DNA of 43,588 bases from Endozoicomonas numazuensis (GTDB lineage: Bacteria; Pseudomonadota; Gammaproteobacteria; Pseudomonadales; Endozoicomonadaceae). The first letter of the stretch is position 1. Each line of letters begins with the position of its first letter. Below, in pieces: positions 1 to 8,082 of this stretch. Made by a program: the position numbers and the translations under genes. The stretch lies in assembly GCF_000722635.1 (NCBI RefSeq), contig NZ_JOKH01000002.1, positions 999,482 to 1,043,069 on the forward strand, in the 5' to 3' direction. Under the pieces are notes generated by a model. That model had not been told where the DNA came from and made no database searches. It saw only the letters and a program-made list of their open reading frames with translations.

Positions 1-300
1 AATCACAAACTGGCCCGGGCTGTGAACGACGCAGGTTTCGGAATGTTGCGCCAGTTCATTGAATACAAGGCCGAATTACGGCAGCGCGAAGTGGTCATTG
101 CTGACAGGTTCTTCCCGTCCAGCAAGACATGCAGTGGCTGTGGCCATAAAAATGATGCTGTGGTTCTTGGTGTCCAGTGGTGGGACTGCCCAAGCTGTAA
201 AGCCCACCATAACCGAGACTTCAACGCCTCAGTTAATTTAGATAGATATGGTCGAGACACGTTACAGCTCGACCTTAAACCCTACACAAGAGTGGCGTAA
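1..300 (+). CDS. tnpB: TnpB (IS200/IS605 OrfB) RNA-guided nuclease, C-terminal part only
   Basis: This is the last 99 codons of an IS200/IS605-family TnpB protein; the 5' part lies outside the window. TnpB proteins are RuvC-type nucleases guided by a transposon-derived RNA. Visible here are the zinc-ribbon pairs CSGCG and CPSC, followed by the RuvC-III motif with the catalytic Asp in HHNRDFNAS. The reading frame is open from base 1 and stops at 298-300. No TnpA is visible, so it cannot be told whether the element is autonomous. The family call is secure. Whether the upstream part is intact is unknown. Confidence 0.93.
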   Translation, partial: NHKLARAVNDAGFGMLRQFIEYKAELRQREVVIADRFFPSSKTCSGCGHKNDAVVLGVQWWDCPSCKAHHNRDFNASVNLDRYGRDTLQLDLKPYTRVA

Positions 301-366
301 GACATACTTCGGTATGCAGCCGTGTTGACGGTGTAGATAAACCCAGATAATCAGTGATTGTCGTAG
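301..366 (+). other. Probable transposon right end / omega-RNA 3' region
   Basis: Directly after the TnpB stop is a perfect hairpin (CATAC, loop TTCG, GTATG at 303-316). In IS200/IS605 elements the TnpB 3' end and the adjacent right end encode the guide RNA and carry subterminal hairpins. Coding similarity to cyclophilin resumes at about 367, so the right boundary probably falls near 355-405. The exact cleavage site was not determined. Confidence 0.4.
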
Positions 367-714
367 GTTTTTAGTAGCGGTTCCAGTGGGCGTAAACTTT
401 TCAAATACGGAGATCTGTTTAAACCGGAGGGCATCCAAAGGTCCCTTAAAAAGACGGGAATGTTATCACTGTTTGTTCCCGAACAATGCCGAAAGGGCAC
501 GTGCAAAAAGAACAGTGACCTTCCCTTCAGTTTTGTAATTCAAACCCACTGGAACTTCAAACCAACTTCTGATCTTGTAACCTTCGGATATGTTCACACT
601 GGAATGAATGTCATCAAAAAGATTGAAAACATTGATACTCTGGAAGGAAGCAGGCTCAGTAAAAGCGTATTTGTTACTGATAGCGGTCTTTTAAGAGATA
701 TCACTCGAGAATAA
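367..714 (+). pseudogene. Cyclophilin-type peptidyl-prolyl isomerase remnant (C-terminal part)
   Basis: The open frame from 367 to the stop at 714 encodes about 115 residues resembling the C-terminal two thirds of eukaryotic-type cyclophilins. GDLFKPEGI...KKTGMLSL lies where the family has the F-x-D-E-x-F ... H-T-G-x-G-x-L-S-M segment, and VTFGYVHTGMNVIKKIE matches the V-x-F-G-x-V-x-x-G-M-x-V-V-x-x-I segment. The N-terminal third with the catalytic Arg is absent; in its place is the TnpB element, and stops interrupt the frame at 334-366. The N-G-S-Q-F-F-I core is degenerate (NSDLPFSFVI). I read this as a gene broken by transposon insertion. A short translated relic starting at the ATG at 460 is possible but would lack the active site. 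Confidence 0.55.
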
Positions 715-790
715 TTGACCAGGTCACTCTGATCGCCAAGAATAACCTAGATTGAAGAGTTAGCAGCAACTGATTAGAAACAGCCTGTAA

Positions 791-1780
791 TTAAGGCAAA
801 TAGTTTTGTATCTCAGGGCGATCAACATTGAACCAGGGATGGGCTTTCAGGTAACCGGCAGGTGGTCTCTTACCCGGATCAATACTCAGAAGATTTAACA
901 ACAGGGTTTTGGCCTGAGGATCCGTGACATTACCCATAACTTTTCTAACGATTTCAAAATCGATCCAGCCAAGCAACTCGTTCTTATCCTCAAAGTAATA
1001 GGCTTGGACACCATCGTCCTCTTCCAGATACAAGGTCATGGGAAACTGGGTTTTATTGGCCAATTCAGGAAGGATGTCTTTACCGGTGAGTACGTGATAC
1101 ATCACACAACCGAAAGACCACATGTCAGAAGCAGGACTCCAGCCAGCACCGGTCCACTGATCAGGTGATCGATACTCAGGAGTATCACCGGCTTGATGAA
1201 AGATGTTCTCCTCCGTCAATTCCATTAACTCACCAAAATCACAGATGCGAGCTCTCAACTGAGCATCTACCAGGATATTCTGAGGTTTAATATCTCTGTG
1301 GATAAGATTTTGGTCGTGAAGATATTTAAGACCCTCTACAACCTGTTTAAGGAGCAATTTTTGTTTCTTCTTTCTAGATAATAAAGCCGCATCTTCATGA
1401 GAAGAGTTCAGCTTGGACCATCTGCCCAGATCAACACCGCCAAACTCCAGAATAATCGACTCACACCAACGTGCATCACCTGTGTGGCCAAGTTTGTTAA
1501 TGATATTGGGATGACTGAGGTGACCCAATGCTTCAGCTTCACGCTTTAGCACCTGCATGTATCGGGGTCCAAGAAGCGTGTCGTTATGAGCTCTTTTTTC
1601 GACCAGCAATTGTCTGGTTTCAGGATCTATTTTCAAGATGGCTCGACCACAGCCTCCACGACCCAGAATCAAACCAGATGAATCATTCGAGCCCGATGAG
1701 ACACCACTGGCCGCTGACAACCTACTGACAGAAAGAGGACTGATTGAATCCTTGCTTGAACTGATTTCACTGGCCAACAT
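791..1780 (-). CDS. Eukaryotic-like serine/threonine protein kinase
   Basis: A 329-residue protein with a complete Hanks-type kinase domain. It has the glycine-rich loop GRGGCG (about 40-45), the beta-3 Lys in VEKRAH (62), an alpha-C Glu in KREAEAL (about 81), the catalytic loop HRDIKPQN (161-168), DFG (181-183), PEYRSP in the activation-segment end (about 201) and the DMWSFGC helix-F motif. All catalytic residues are present, so it should be active. No transmembrane segment, PASTA or other sensory domain is visible, and the first 35 residues are Ser-rich, possibly a targeting or autophosphorylation tail. A strong ribosome site (GGGAGGGGGAG) precedes the ATG at 1780. It stands alone between the cyclophilin remnant and pgk. 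A cytosolic signalling kinase or an injected effector are both possible; its substrate is unknown. Confidence 0.9.
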   Translation of the reverse strand: MLASEISSSKDSISPLSVSRLSAASGVSSGSNDSSGLILGRGGCGRAILKIDPETRQLLVEKRAHNDTLLGPRYMQVLKREAEALGHLSHPNIINKLGHTGDARWCESIILEFGGVDLGRWSKLNSSHEDAALLSRKKKQKLLLKQVVEGLKYLHDQNLIHRDIKPQNILVDAQLRARICDFGELMELTEENIFHQAGDTPEYRSPDQWTGAGWSPASDMWSFGCVMYHVLTGKDILPELANKTQFPMTLYLEEDDGVQAYYFEDKNELLGWIDFEIVRKVMGNVTDPQAKTLLLNLLSIDPGKRPPAGYLKAHPWFNVDRPEIQNYLP

Positions 1781-2170
1781 AAGCTCCCCCTCCCAGTTTT
1801 TCAGAAATGATTGCTGAGAAACTTATCAATCATTCCTGCCAGACTCCACTCGACCATGGTCTGTCCGACTTTGGTATACCTTCCTTTCAGCTCTGTTGAT
1901 CAACGATTGTTCCATGAAACTCTTGTTGTTCTGCGTTCACTCCTGAAAACCCTATTGACTCACGTCATATTGCCCGAAAGGTACGTACCGACCGTCATAT
2001 TTTTGTGCTATTGTCCGTCCGAATTCTACCCTTCAGTACTGCTGTTTATTCAAAACGGCAGTCGAGCTTCGTTGAACTGTGCTCGGAAGCTGAATGAGAA
2101 CAGTGCTCAAACCTGAGTTCAGTTGAACTGAGCAATCCATTCTCTGTCAGCCTCCTATGGAGAGACTCTG

Positions 2171-3334
2171 ATGAACGTATTGAAAATGACCGACCTGGAT
2201 CTTGCTGGCAAACGTGTCCTGATCCGTGAAGACCTGAACGTTCCAGTCAAAGACGGCAAAGTCACCAGCGATGCCCGTATCCTTGCATCCCTGCCTACCA
2301 TCAAACGTGCTCTGGAAGCCGGTGCCAAAGTCATGGCTACGTCTCACCTGGGTCGTCCTACTGAAGGAGAGTATGATGAACAGTTCTCCCTGAAGCCCGT
2401 TGCTGATTACATCGGCAACCTGCTGGGCAAAGACGTTCGTCTGGTCAAGGACTGGGTTGACGGTGACTTTGAGGTTACCGAAGGTGAACTGGTCATTCTT
2501 GAAAACGTCCGTTTCAACAAGGGTGAAAAGAAAGACGACGAAGCACTGTCCAGAAAAATGGCGGCACTGTGCGATATTTATGTCATGGATGCTTTCGGTA
2601 CGGCTCACCGTGCTCAGGCCTCTACCCATGGTGTTGGTAAATTCGCCGAGATTGCCTGCGCCGGCCCTCTTCTCGCTGGTGAACTGGACGCTTTGGGCAA
2701 AGCACTGGGTAATCCTGAGCGCCCCATGTGCGCTATCGTGGGTGGCTCCAAGGTTTCCACCAAACTGACGGTTCTGGAGTCTCTGTCCGACATCTGCGAC
2801 CAGCTGATTGTAGGTGGCGGTATCGCTAATACCTTCCTGGCCGCCGCGGGTTACAATGTCGGCAAGTCCCTGTATGAAGCAGACCTGATTTCCAATGCCA
2901 AGGCACTGATGGAAAAGGTGGACGTGCCTATGCCTGTAGACGTCTTGTGCGGCAAGCAGTTTGACGAGAATGAGCCCGCTATCATCAAGCTGGTATCTGA
3001 AGTAGAAGACGATGACATGATCTTCGACGTTGGCCCTGAAACCCAGAAGCTGTTCAACGAAGTTCTGAAATCCTCCAAAACCGTTCTGTGGAATGGCCCG
3101 GTGGGCGTCTTTGAATTTGACCAGTTTGGTGAAGGCACTCGCTCACTGTCTCTGGCCATTGCAGAATCTAACGCCTTCTCTATCGCAGGCGGTGGTGACA
3201 CTCTGGCTGCCATCGACAAGTACGGCATTAAAGATCGTGTGTCTTATATTTCTACTGGCGGCGGTGCTTTCCTGGAGTTTGTTGAAGGCAAAAAACTGCC
3301 GGCTGTAGCTATGCTGGAAGAAGCCTGCAAATAG
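2171..3334 (+). CDS. pgk: Phosphoglycerate kinase
   Basis: 387 residues, the normal length for bacterial Pgk, which interconverts 1,3-bisphosphoglycerate plus ADP with 3-phosphoglycerate plus ATP in glycolysis and gluconeogenesis. Diagnostic stretches are the N-terminal substrate-binding [15 protein letters not shown] and SHLGRPTEG, the arginine segment ENVRFNKGE, the hinge segment NGPVGVFE and the nucleotide-binding GGGDTLAAI near the C terminus. A GGAGAG ribosome site ends 6 bases before the ATG. In many gammaproteobacteria pgk lies between gap/epd and fba; here neither neighbour is present and a hairpin follows directly, so it seems to be transcribed alone. Confidence 0.98.
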   Translation: MNVLKMTDLDLAGKRVLIREDLNVPVKDGKVTSDARILASLPTIKRALEAGAKVMATSHLGRPTEGEYDEQFSLKPVADYIGNLLGKDVRLVKDWVDGDFEVTEGELVILENVRFNKGEKKDDEALSRKMAALCDIYVMDAFGTAHRAQASTHGVGKFAEIACAGPLLAGELDALGKALGNPERPMCAIVGGSKVSTKLTVLESLSDICDQLIVGGGIANTFLAAAGYNVGKSLYEADLISNAKALMEKVDVPMPVDVLCGKQFDENEPAIIKLVSEVEDDDMIFDVGPETQKLFNEVLKSSKTVLWNGPVGVFEFDQFGEGTRSLSLAIAESNAFSIAGGGDTLAAIDKYGIKDRVSYISTGGGAFLEFVEGKKLPAVAMLEEACK

Positions 3335-3361
3335 CCATAAGCCCAAACTAAATGCTCTTCG

Positions 3362-3391
3362 GGCAGTCAGATACCTTCTGACTGCCTTTCC
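3362..3391 (+). terminator. Probable terminator after pgk
   Basis: A perfect 9-bp stem (GGCAGTCAG / CTGACTGCC, 3362-3370 and 3378-3386) with a 7-base loop lies 27 bases after the pgk stop. The following T-tract is short (TTTCCT), so termination may be partial. Confidence 0.6.
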
Positions 3392-3456
3392 TACAACCTT
3401 GTCCAGCCTGAACTAAGCTCTGTAACTCATTATTCATTGAGTTGTGGAGAAGAATC

Positions 3457-4440
3457 TTGTCTCACCTTCGCTTTTTTGAACCACTGAAACCTATCTCGGA
3501 ATATAAAGCTATTTCTGGCTCATCCATTCTGGCGGGTATTTTCGGATGCCTGTTATTCCTCAGTACCCAAGCCAACGCAGACACTATAAAGGTGGCTGTC
3601 GCAGCAAACTTCCATCACGTACTGGAAAGCCTGAAAGAATCGTTCCAATCTCAGCACGGCCACACTCTGGATTTGCACTACGGGGCTTCAGGAGACCTGA
3701 AAAGCCAGATCAGTAACGACAATACCGCCCAACAATTTGACGTATTTCTTTCTGCTGATAACGTAAAAACGGCAGCACTGGAACAGGAAGGTAAGGTTTT
3801 AGAAAGCTCCCGAAAAATCTATGCACAGGGGTTGCTGGCATTCTGGCACGGTCAGGGGAGCTTCGTTAACCCTAACGAGATAAAAGCCTACATTACTGAA
3901 AACAGCCCTTCTGCTATTCACATCGCTGACCCTGAAGACGCCCCTTATGGCCATGCTGCTAAATCTGTTCTCCAACAATATGGCCTTTATCAATCACTCA
4001 AAGATCAGGAAAAGTTGATAGTCAGTGATCACGTCAGCGAAACATGGACAAATGTACAAAATTCTTCTGATGCGGGTTTTGTACCCGTTTCCCTTGTAAT
4101 AGAAACGGATGAAAATGGCCAAGTGATCTTTTTTCCTGTCGGTGTAACGATCGTCCCACAATCACTCTATACACCGTTGCTTCAAGAGCTGGTCATTTTA
4201 AAGGCTACCGAGCATGAAGCTGCAGCAAAAACTCTGGTCGACTATCTGCTTTCTGATGAAATTCAGCGCTTTATTGCGGCCAATGGCTATCAAAAAGCAC
4301 CTGTTGAAACAGAGGGCTCAGGCGACGTACCCAGCTCTTCAGCATCTGCCCATGATCACGAATCCTTCTTCATAGAAGTCATGGCTGTATTATGGCTAAT
4401 TAAGGCAGGGGTTCTGGCAATCAACGCCTTTATTCTTTAA
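3457..4440 (+). CDS. ModA-like molybdate/tungstate-type periplasmic binding protein with C-terminal membrane tail
   Basis: About 327 residues. After an N-terminal hydrophobic signal (SSILAGIFGCLLFL) and a likely cleavage after ANA, the mature protein begins DTIKVAVAANF, the typical ModA start, followed by YGASGDLKSQI and DVFLSADN, which match ligand-contacting segments of the family. I prefer the TTG at 3457 because GGAGAAG at 3446-3452 sits ahead of it; the TTG at 3442 is an alternative. Unusually, after a Ser-rich linker the last 25 or so residues form a hydrophobic helix (EVMAVLWLIKAGVLAINAFIL), suggesting membrane anchoring. No modB or modC permease or ATPase gene lies nearby. The ligand could be another oxyanion. 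Confidence 0.85.
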   Translation: MSHLRFFEPLKPISEYKAISGSSILAGIFGCLLFLSTQANADTIKVAVAANFHHVLESLKESFQSQHGHTLDLHYGASGDLKSQISNDNTAQQFDVFLSADNVKTAALEQEGKVLESSRKIYAQGLLAFWHGQGSFVNPNEIKAYITENSPSAIHIADPEDAPYGHAAKSVLQQYGLYQSLKDQEKLIVSDHVSETWTNVQNSSDAGFVPVSLVIETDENGQVIFFPVGVTIVPQSLYTPLLQELVILKATEHEAAAKTLVDYLLSDEIQRFIAANGYQKAPVETEGSGDVPSSSASAHDHESFFIEVMAVLWLIKAGVLAINAFIL

Positions 4441-4678
4441 GCCTGACTTAACATAAAACCAAGTTTAAATAATGTTAATTCATGTTCTGAATGTTTAGCG
4501 GTGCATAGTTCGACCATGGGATTTATAATAAGGGTCTTTGAATTGAAATTGCGATGTAACTGCTCAAATCGTAGTCAATGATTCAGATAGTCCTCTACAA
4601 ATGTGAAACCCAAAAGGTCTCGTCTTTGGCTATCACTACTTTTGTACTACGCAGCAGAAAAGCATTCAGGGAATATGT
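4441..4678 (+). other. AT-rich intergenic region with possible promoter
   Basis: No convincing gene is seen in these 238 bases. TATAAT at 4524-4529 could be a -10 element for the downstream NusG-type gene, but no clear -35 element is visible. AGGGAA at 4668-4673 is the likely ribosome site for the ATG at 4679. Confidence 0.3.
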
Positions 4679-5323
4679 ATGCAGAATGAAGAGTGCTTGC
4701 AAGAGGGATGGTACCTGCTCAAAACCAAGCCACGTCAGGAGCAGAGAGCCGAGGAAAACCTCGAAATTCAGGGATTTGATGTTTACTGCCCGTTCGTCAA
4801 AGTACGTAGCAAGGGCCTGTTAAAGGAAGAAGTTCTCTTTCCCAGCTATGTATTTCTCTATCTGGATCTCAAGGATCTGGATCGATACCACAAAATCCGC
4901 TCGACCCGGGGTGTGAATGAGATTGTTTACTTTAACCGCATCACCCGCCAGCTCCATAAAGACGGTCGCCTGAGCAAAAAACAGGAGCAGGATGTACAGG
5001 CTTTGTTACCCAAGCCTATCCCCAATGGTCATGAGGTGATCAAGGATATCCGGTTAATTGTCGAAACTCTCAATAGCAATGCTGAAGGCACAAGCACGGC
5101 CTCCGATAAAGTTGTCAGCTTCAACAGAGGGGATAAAGTGATCATGAACCATCCTCTCTATCAGGAGCTGGAGATGACCTTTATGGCAGACCTGGGTTCA
5201 AAGCGGGGCCTGATTCTGGTGCAATACATTAAGAAGCAGCGAAGCCCTGAAGGCGAGACAGTTTGTGAAGTCATTTCCCAGAAGGAAATGAAAGTCAGAC
5301 TTGAGGATCTGGAAAAAGCCTGA
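4679..5323 (+). CDS. NusG-family specialised elongation factor (RfaH-like)
   Basis: 214 residues with an N-terminal NGN domain (GWYLLKTKPRQEQRAEENLE, then FPSYVFLYLD and the IRSTRGVNEIV segment) and a C-terminal KOW-like region (FNRGDKVIMNHPLYQELE). The pattern W-Y-L-L-K-T-K-P-R-Q-E-x-R-A-x-x-N-L is that of RfaH-type paralogues rather than the housekeeping NusG, which normally lies beside secE and rplK. RfaH-type proteins bind RNA polymerase paused at an ops element and prevent termination across long operons for capsule, LPS or secreted toxins. Its stop overlaps the start of the next gene in TGATG, so the two are probably translationally coupled. An ops match occurs at 30879-30890. The direct target is inferred, not shown. 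Confidence 0.85.
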   Translation: MQNEECLQEGWYLLKTKPRQEQRAEENLEIQGFDVYCPFVKVRSKGLLKEEVLFPSYVFLYLDLKDLDRYHKIRSTRGVNEIVYFNRITRQLHKDGRLSKKQEQDVQALLPKPIPNGHEVIKDIRLIVETLNSNAEGTSTASDKVVSFNRGDKVIMNHPLYQELEMTFMADLGSKRGLILVQYIKKQRSPEGETVCEVISQKEMKVRLEDLEKA

Positions 5324-6360
5324 TGAGAGGCAAACCTGATTCTATGATGAAAAACAGCCTTGAGCCTAACGCTCGAACAGAGTCTCTTATGCTGAACCCC
5401 AAAAGCCTGAAGGAGCAGCTCCAACCTCTGGCATTTCCTCTGGAACACCAGGTCTCGACGACCTGCCAGAATGCCGACATCAAAGAATACCTGAGCTTCT
5501 ATGGTATCGATTTTGAAACCGGATCAGATGATGTTCGCCATTTTATGGGCTCGATCGACAGCTGTGACTACAGGATTTCCTGTCATCTGTTTGAGAAGAA
5601 AAATGCCAAAGGCACTTTTTTTCTGCTGCATGGTTACTATGACCATGTTGGGCTCTATGCTCGCATTATCCGCTTTCTTCTGGATCAGGGTTTTAATGTT
5701 CTGGCCTATGATCTGCCTGGTCATGGGCTTTCTAGCGGTAAGCCAGCCACTATCCCTGATTTTTCTGTCTATACCCTGATTCTTGAAGACCTACTGGTGC
5801 ATTGTGAAGGTCACTTACCCAAACCGTGGCATGCTTATGGCCAAAGTACAGGGTGTGCGATCCTTACAGACTGCCTCATCAATCGAGAAGCTCATCACAA
5901 GCCCAGCCCTTTCCAACAGGTTATCTTGTCTGCTCCTCTCGTCAGGCCCTGGATGTGGAATCTGGGGCGGTTGCAGCTGCAACTGGCAAAACTGTTTATT
6001 TCCAAGCTGCCTCGTAATTACACAGAAAACTCTCGGAAAAAATCTTTTCTAACGCTTTCACACAACGACCCGCTTTCACCCGACATCCTGCCCACACAAT
6101 GGGTTCTGGCCATGGATCGCTGGATCAGGCGTATAGAGTCCAGCAAAGTCAAATCACCTGTCAGCCCACTGATTGTGCAAGGTACTTTCGACCGGACTGT
6201 CGATGCCAAACACAATATTCCTGTGCTTGAAAAGCTCTATAGCAAGCCCAGCGTTTATTATCTTGAGGACGCCCGACACCATTTGCCTAATGAGCTGGAC
6301 GAAACCATTGAAGATTACCTCAGCTGGCTGACCAGCAAGCTGAATACCCAATCAGCTTGA
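5323..6360 (+). CDS. Alpha/beta hydrolase, lysophospholipase/monoacylglycerol lipase-like
   Basis: 345 residues. The fold is shown by the oxyanion segment FFLLHGYYDH (about 99-108), LAYDLPGHGLSSG (128-139), a nucleophile elbow GQSTGC with Ser near 175, a late strand with the acid residue in VQGTFDRTVD, and a C-terminal His in EDARHHLPNE. This is the serine aminopeptidase S33 / PldB-like group, which often cleaves lysophospholipids or monoglycerides; the substrate cannot be read from sequence. No signal peptide is evident. The first 70 residues before the fold are not recognised. The start overlaps the NusG-type gene by one base. The 3' end overlaps the convergent flavodoxin gene by 9 bases. 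Confidence 0.88.
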   Translation: MRGKPDSMMKNSLEPNARTESLMLNPKSLKEQLQPLAFPLEHQVSTTCQNADIKEYLSFYGIDFETGSDDVRHFMGSIDSCDYRISCHLFEKKNAKGTFFLLHGYYDHVGLYARIIRFLLDQGFNVLAYDLPGHGLSSGKPATIPDFSVYTLILEDLLVHCEGHLPKPWHAYGQSTGCAILTDCLINREAHHKPSPFQQVILSAPLVRPWMWNLGRLQLQLAKLFISKLPRNYTENSRKKSFLTLSHNDPLSPDILPTQWVLAMDRWIRRIESSKVKSPVSPLIVQGTFDRTVDAKHNIPVLEKLYSKPSVYYLEDARHHLPNELDETIEDYLSWLTSKLNTQSA

Positions 6361-6915
6361 GACCAGTTTTTCTGCCAGACTGGCAACACGAACTCCCAGT
6401 GCTTTACCCGTTTCATAATCAGCAACACTTAGCTCCCCCTGAACAGACTGGGTAATCAGACCACTGCTGGCCCCCAGTCTGTTGATATGCTCAGAACGCA
6501 GCGCATCAACCGCTACCCAGTGCATACCATGCTGAGCAGCCAGTGTCTGAATGTATTGAATAGTCGACATCTGTTCACCACTGGGACTACCCCCCACCGT
6601 AAATCCGGATGCTACTTTATCGAGCCACTCCCTTCTGTACCAAAGTTCACTGGTAGCGTCCGCAAAAGCCTTGAATTGTGCAGCCACACCACCCATGTAA
6701 GTAGGCGAACCAAACACAATGCCTCTGGATTCTGTTAACAAAGACATAACTTCATCATTTGTATAGCGACCTTCATGAATATCTTTGCCAGAGATTTTCA
6801 CGGATACCGCATGTGCGCCTGCTACAGAGTCAACCCCTTCTGCAATAGCCCCTGCAAGCTGCTCAGTAGAACCTGAAGCAGAATAATAAATAACAGCTAT
6901 TTGATTATTTTTCAC
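6352..6915 (-). CDS. WrbA-like flavodoxin / NAD(P)H:quinone oxidoreductase
   Basis: 187 residues with a flavodoxin-like fold. The FMN phosphate loop is YYSASGSTEQLA (about 10-21), GSPTYMGGVAAQ matches the second FMN-binding loop of WrbA-type proteins, and GGSPSGEQMSTI is the third. Enzymes of this group reduce quinones by two electrons with NAD(P)H and are linked to oxidative stress. It is downstream of the VOC gene on the same strand with a short gap, so the two are likely one operon, divergent from the cysteine-rich regulator. WrbA itself has longer conserved insertions, so I do not assign the symbol. Confidence 0.88.
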   Translation of the reverse strand: MKNNQIAVIYYSASGSTEQLAGAIAEGVDSVAGAHAVSVKISGKDIHEGRYTNDEVMSLLTESRGIVFGSPTYMGGVAAQFKAFADATSELWYRREWLDKVASGFTVGGSPSGEQMSTIQYIQTLAAQHGMHWVAVDALRSEHINRLGASSGLITQSVQGELSVADYETGKALGVRVASLAEKLVSS

Positions 6916-6929
6916 AACTCTGCCCTGAT

Positions 6930-7340
6930 TCAGTAATTATTTCTTTTAGCAACATCATCAGTTGTATATTCAATAAACTCCCATTCCATTCCGTTGCCAT
7001 CGTAGTAGTAATGGCGTCTGCGGAATTCTCCTTCTTCCTGAAATTCCGGGATCAACTCATACCCTTCTTCCTTGAGCCTTTGATCCAACTCATCGAGCTG
7101 ATCAACCACAAAGCCAATATGATTCACACCATAGTGGGTGTAGTTTGGCTTGCTGGCCTCACCTTCCGGGTATTCATTCAAAGCCATATAAGTTGTGTCA
7201 TTGCCAAAATGCACCCAGCGGCGACCCCGAAACTCTCCTCCTCCTCTCACCCGAAAGTCAGGAAAGGCAGCACCAAGAATGCGAGTGGCTTCATCAATTG
7301 AGGGGACAGTGACATTGGCATGCTCAAGATAAGCGTTCAT
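6930..7340 (-). CDS. VOC (glyoxalase/bleomycin-resistance fold) family protein
   Basis: 136 residues from the ATG at 7340, which has GGAGAAAGG just upstream; an in-frame TTG at 7352 would bury this ribosome site. The protein begins YLEHANVTVPSIDEA and contains GVNHIGFVVDQLDELDQRL and FRRRHYYYDGNGMEWEFIEY. These are the paired beta-alpha-beta-beta-beta modules of the vicinal-oxygen-chelate superfamily. Metal-ligand candidates are His6/His11-region residues and the Glu in EWEFIEY. Activity could be a lyase, dioxygenase or binding protein. It probably forms an operon with the flavodoxin gene and is likely controlled by the divergent regulator. Confidence 0.88.
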   Translation of the reverse strand: MNAYLEHANVTVPSIDEATRILGAAFPDFRVRGGGEFRGRRWVHFGNDTTYMALNEYPEGEASKPNYTHYGVNHIGFVVDQLDELDQRLKEEGYELIPEFQEEGEFRRRHYYYDGNGMEWEFIEYTTDDVAKRNNY

Positions 7341-7404
7341 ACCTTTCTCCAAATATATAAAGTTTTTTATTTACATATTTAGGCTATGGCAGACGCTTTG
7401 ATTT

Positions 7405-7422
7405 GTAAAGCATTTTGTTTAC
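7405..7422. promoter_or_regulatory. Candidate operator between VOC operon and regulator
   Basis: An inverted repeat GTAAA-(8 nt)-TTTAC sits in the 112-base divergent promoter region about 30 bases before the regulator start. It could be the operator for autoregulation and for the flavodoxin/VOC operon. It is short, so it may be chance. Confidence 0.3.
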
Positions 7423-7452
7423 TAATAAAAACAACCTCCTTATACTGAAGCC

Positions 7453-8082
7453 ATGAAAAGTAAAAAAGCCCAAAACAGAATTCTCCAACTCCTCAAGACT
7501 GAAGGCGCAAAAACAGCAGTAGAGTTGGGCAAAACGCTAGACATCACCAGCATGGGTGCCAGGCAACATCTCGAACGAATGGAGAAAGAAGGCCTGATAT
7601 CCAGTGAGGAAGTCAGTAAAGGGGTCGGTCGCCCCAAAAAACTCTGGCAGTTAACAGAAGAGGCTCAATCGCATTTTCCCGATCGTCATGATCAGCTCAC
7701 CGTGGATATGCTAATTTCTATCAAGGATGTGTTTGGTGATCAGGGTCTGGATCAGCTGATAGAGCACCGGTCAAAAGAAACGTCCCGGCAGTATCATGAA
7801 ACTCTCGACCGTCACATGGACCTGGAAGACAAGGTCAAAGCGTTGGTCAAAGTCCGCTCCAAAGAAGGGTACATGGCGGATTATGAAATCTCTGAGAATG
7901 GCTTCATCTTTTTTGAAAACCACTGCCCAATATGCTCAGCCGCTTCGGCTTGTCAGGGGTTTTGCCGATCAGAGTTGGAAATATTTGAAGAACTTTTTGC
8001 AGGAATGGCAAAGGTTGAGCGCCTGGAACATATACTCCAGGGCGCCCGGAGGTGTGCTTACTCGATTATTTCGATTTCCTGA
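7453..8082 (+). CDS. Winged-helix regulator with C-terminal cysteine cluster (SufR/COG2345-like)
   Basis: 209 residues. Residues 5-70 form a winged helix-turn-helix (ILQLLKTEGAKTAVELGKTL, then ITSMGARQHLERMEKEGLI and GVGRPKKLW). The C-terminal domain has Cys158, Cys161, Cys167, Cys171 and Cys201 in CPICSAASACQGFC ... GARRCAY, the signature of SufR-like regulators that bind an iron-sulfur cluster. Such proteins sense redox or iron-sulfur state. Divergence from a flavodoxin/VOC pair fits control of an oxidative or electrophile-stress operon. The 3' end overlaps convergent dsbI by 17 bases. The cluster in this protein is inferred from family resemblance. Confidence 0.88.
   Translation: MKSKKAQNRILQLLKTEGAKTAVELGKTLDITSMGARQHLERMEKEGLISSEEVSKGVGRPKKLWQLTEEAQSHFPDRHDQLTVDMLISIKDVFGDQGLDQLIEHRSKETSRQYHETLDRHMDLEDKVKALVKVRSKEGYMADYEISENGFIFFENHCPICSAASACQGFCRSELEIFEELFAGMAKVERLEHILQGARRCAYSIISIS

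Noticed and set aside
1811-2116. 101-codon plus-strand open frame upstream of pgk
   Set aside because: No ribosome site, hydrophobic mixed composition without domain pattern; more likely chance in the pgk promoter region.
5579-5592. CTGTCAT followed by CTGTTTG inside the hydrolase gene as a Pho box
   Set aside because: The half-sites are adjacent, without the 4-base spacer, and lie inside coding sequence.
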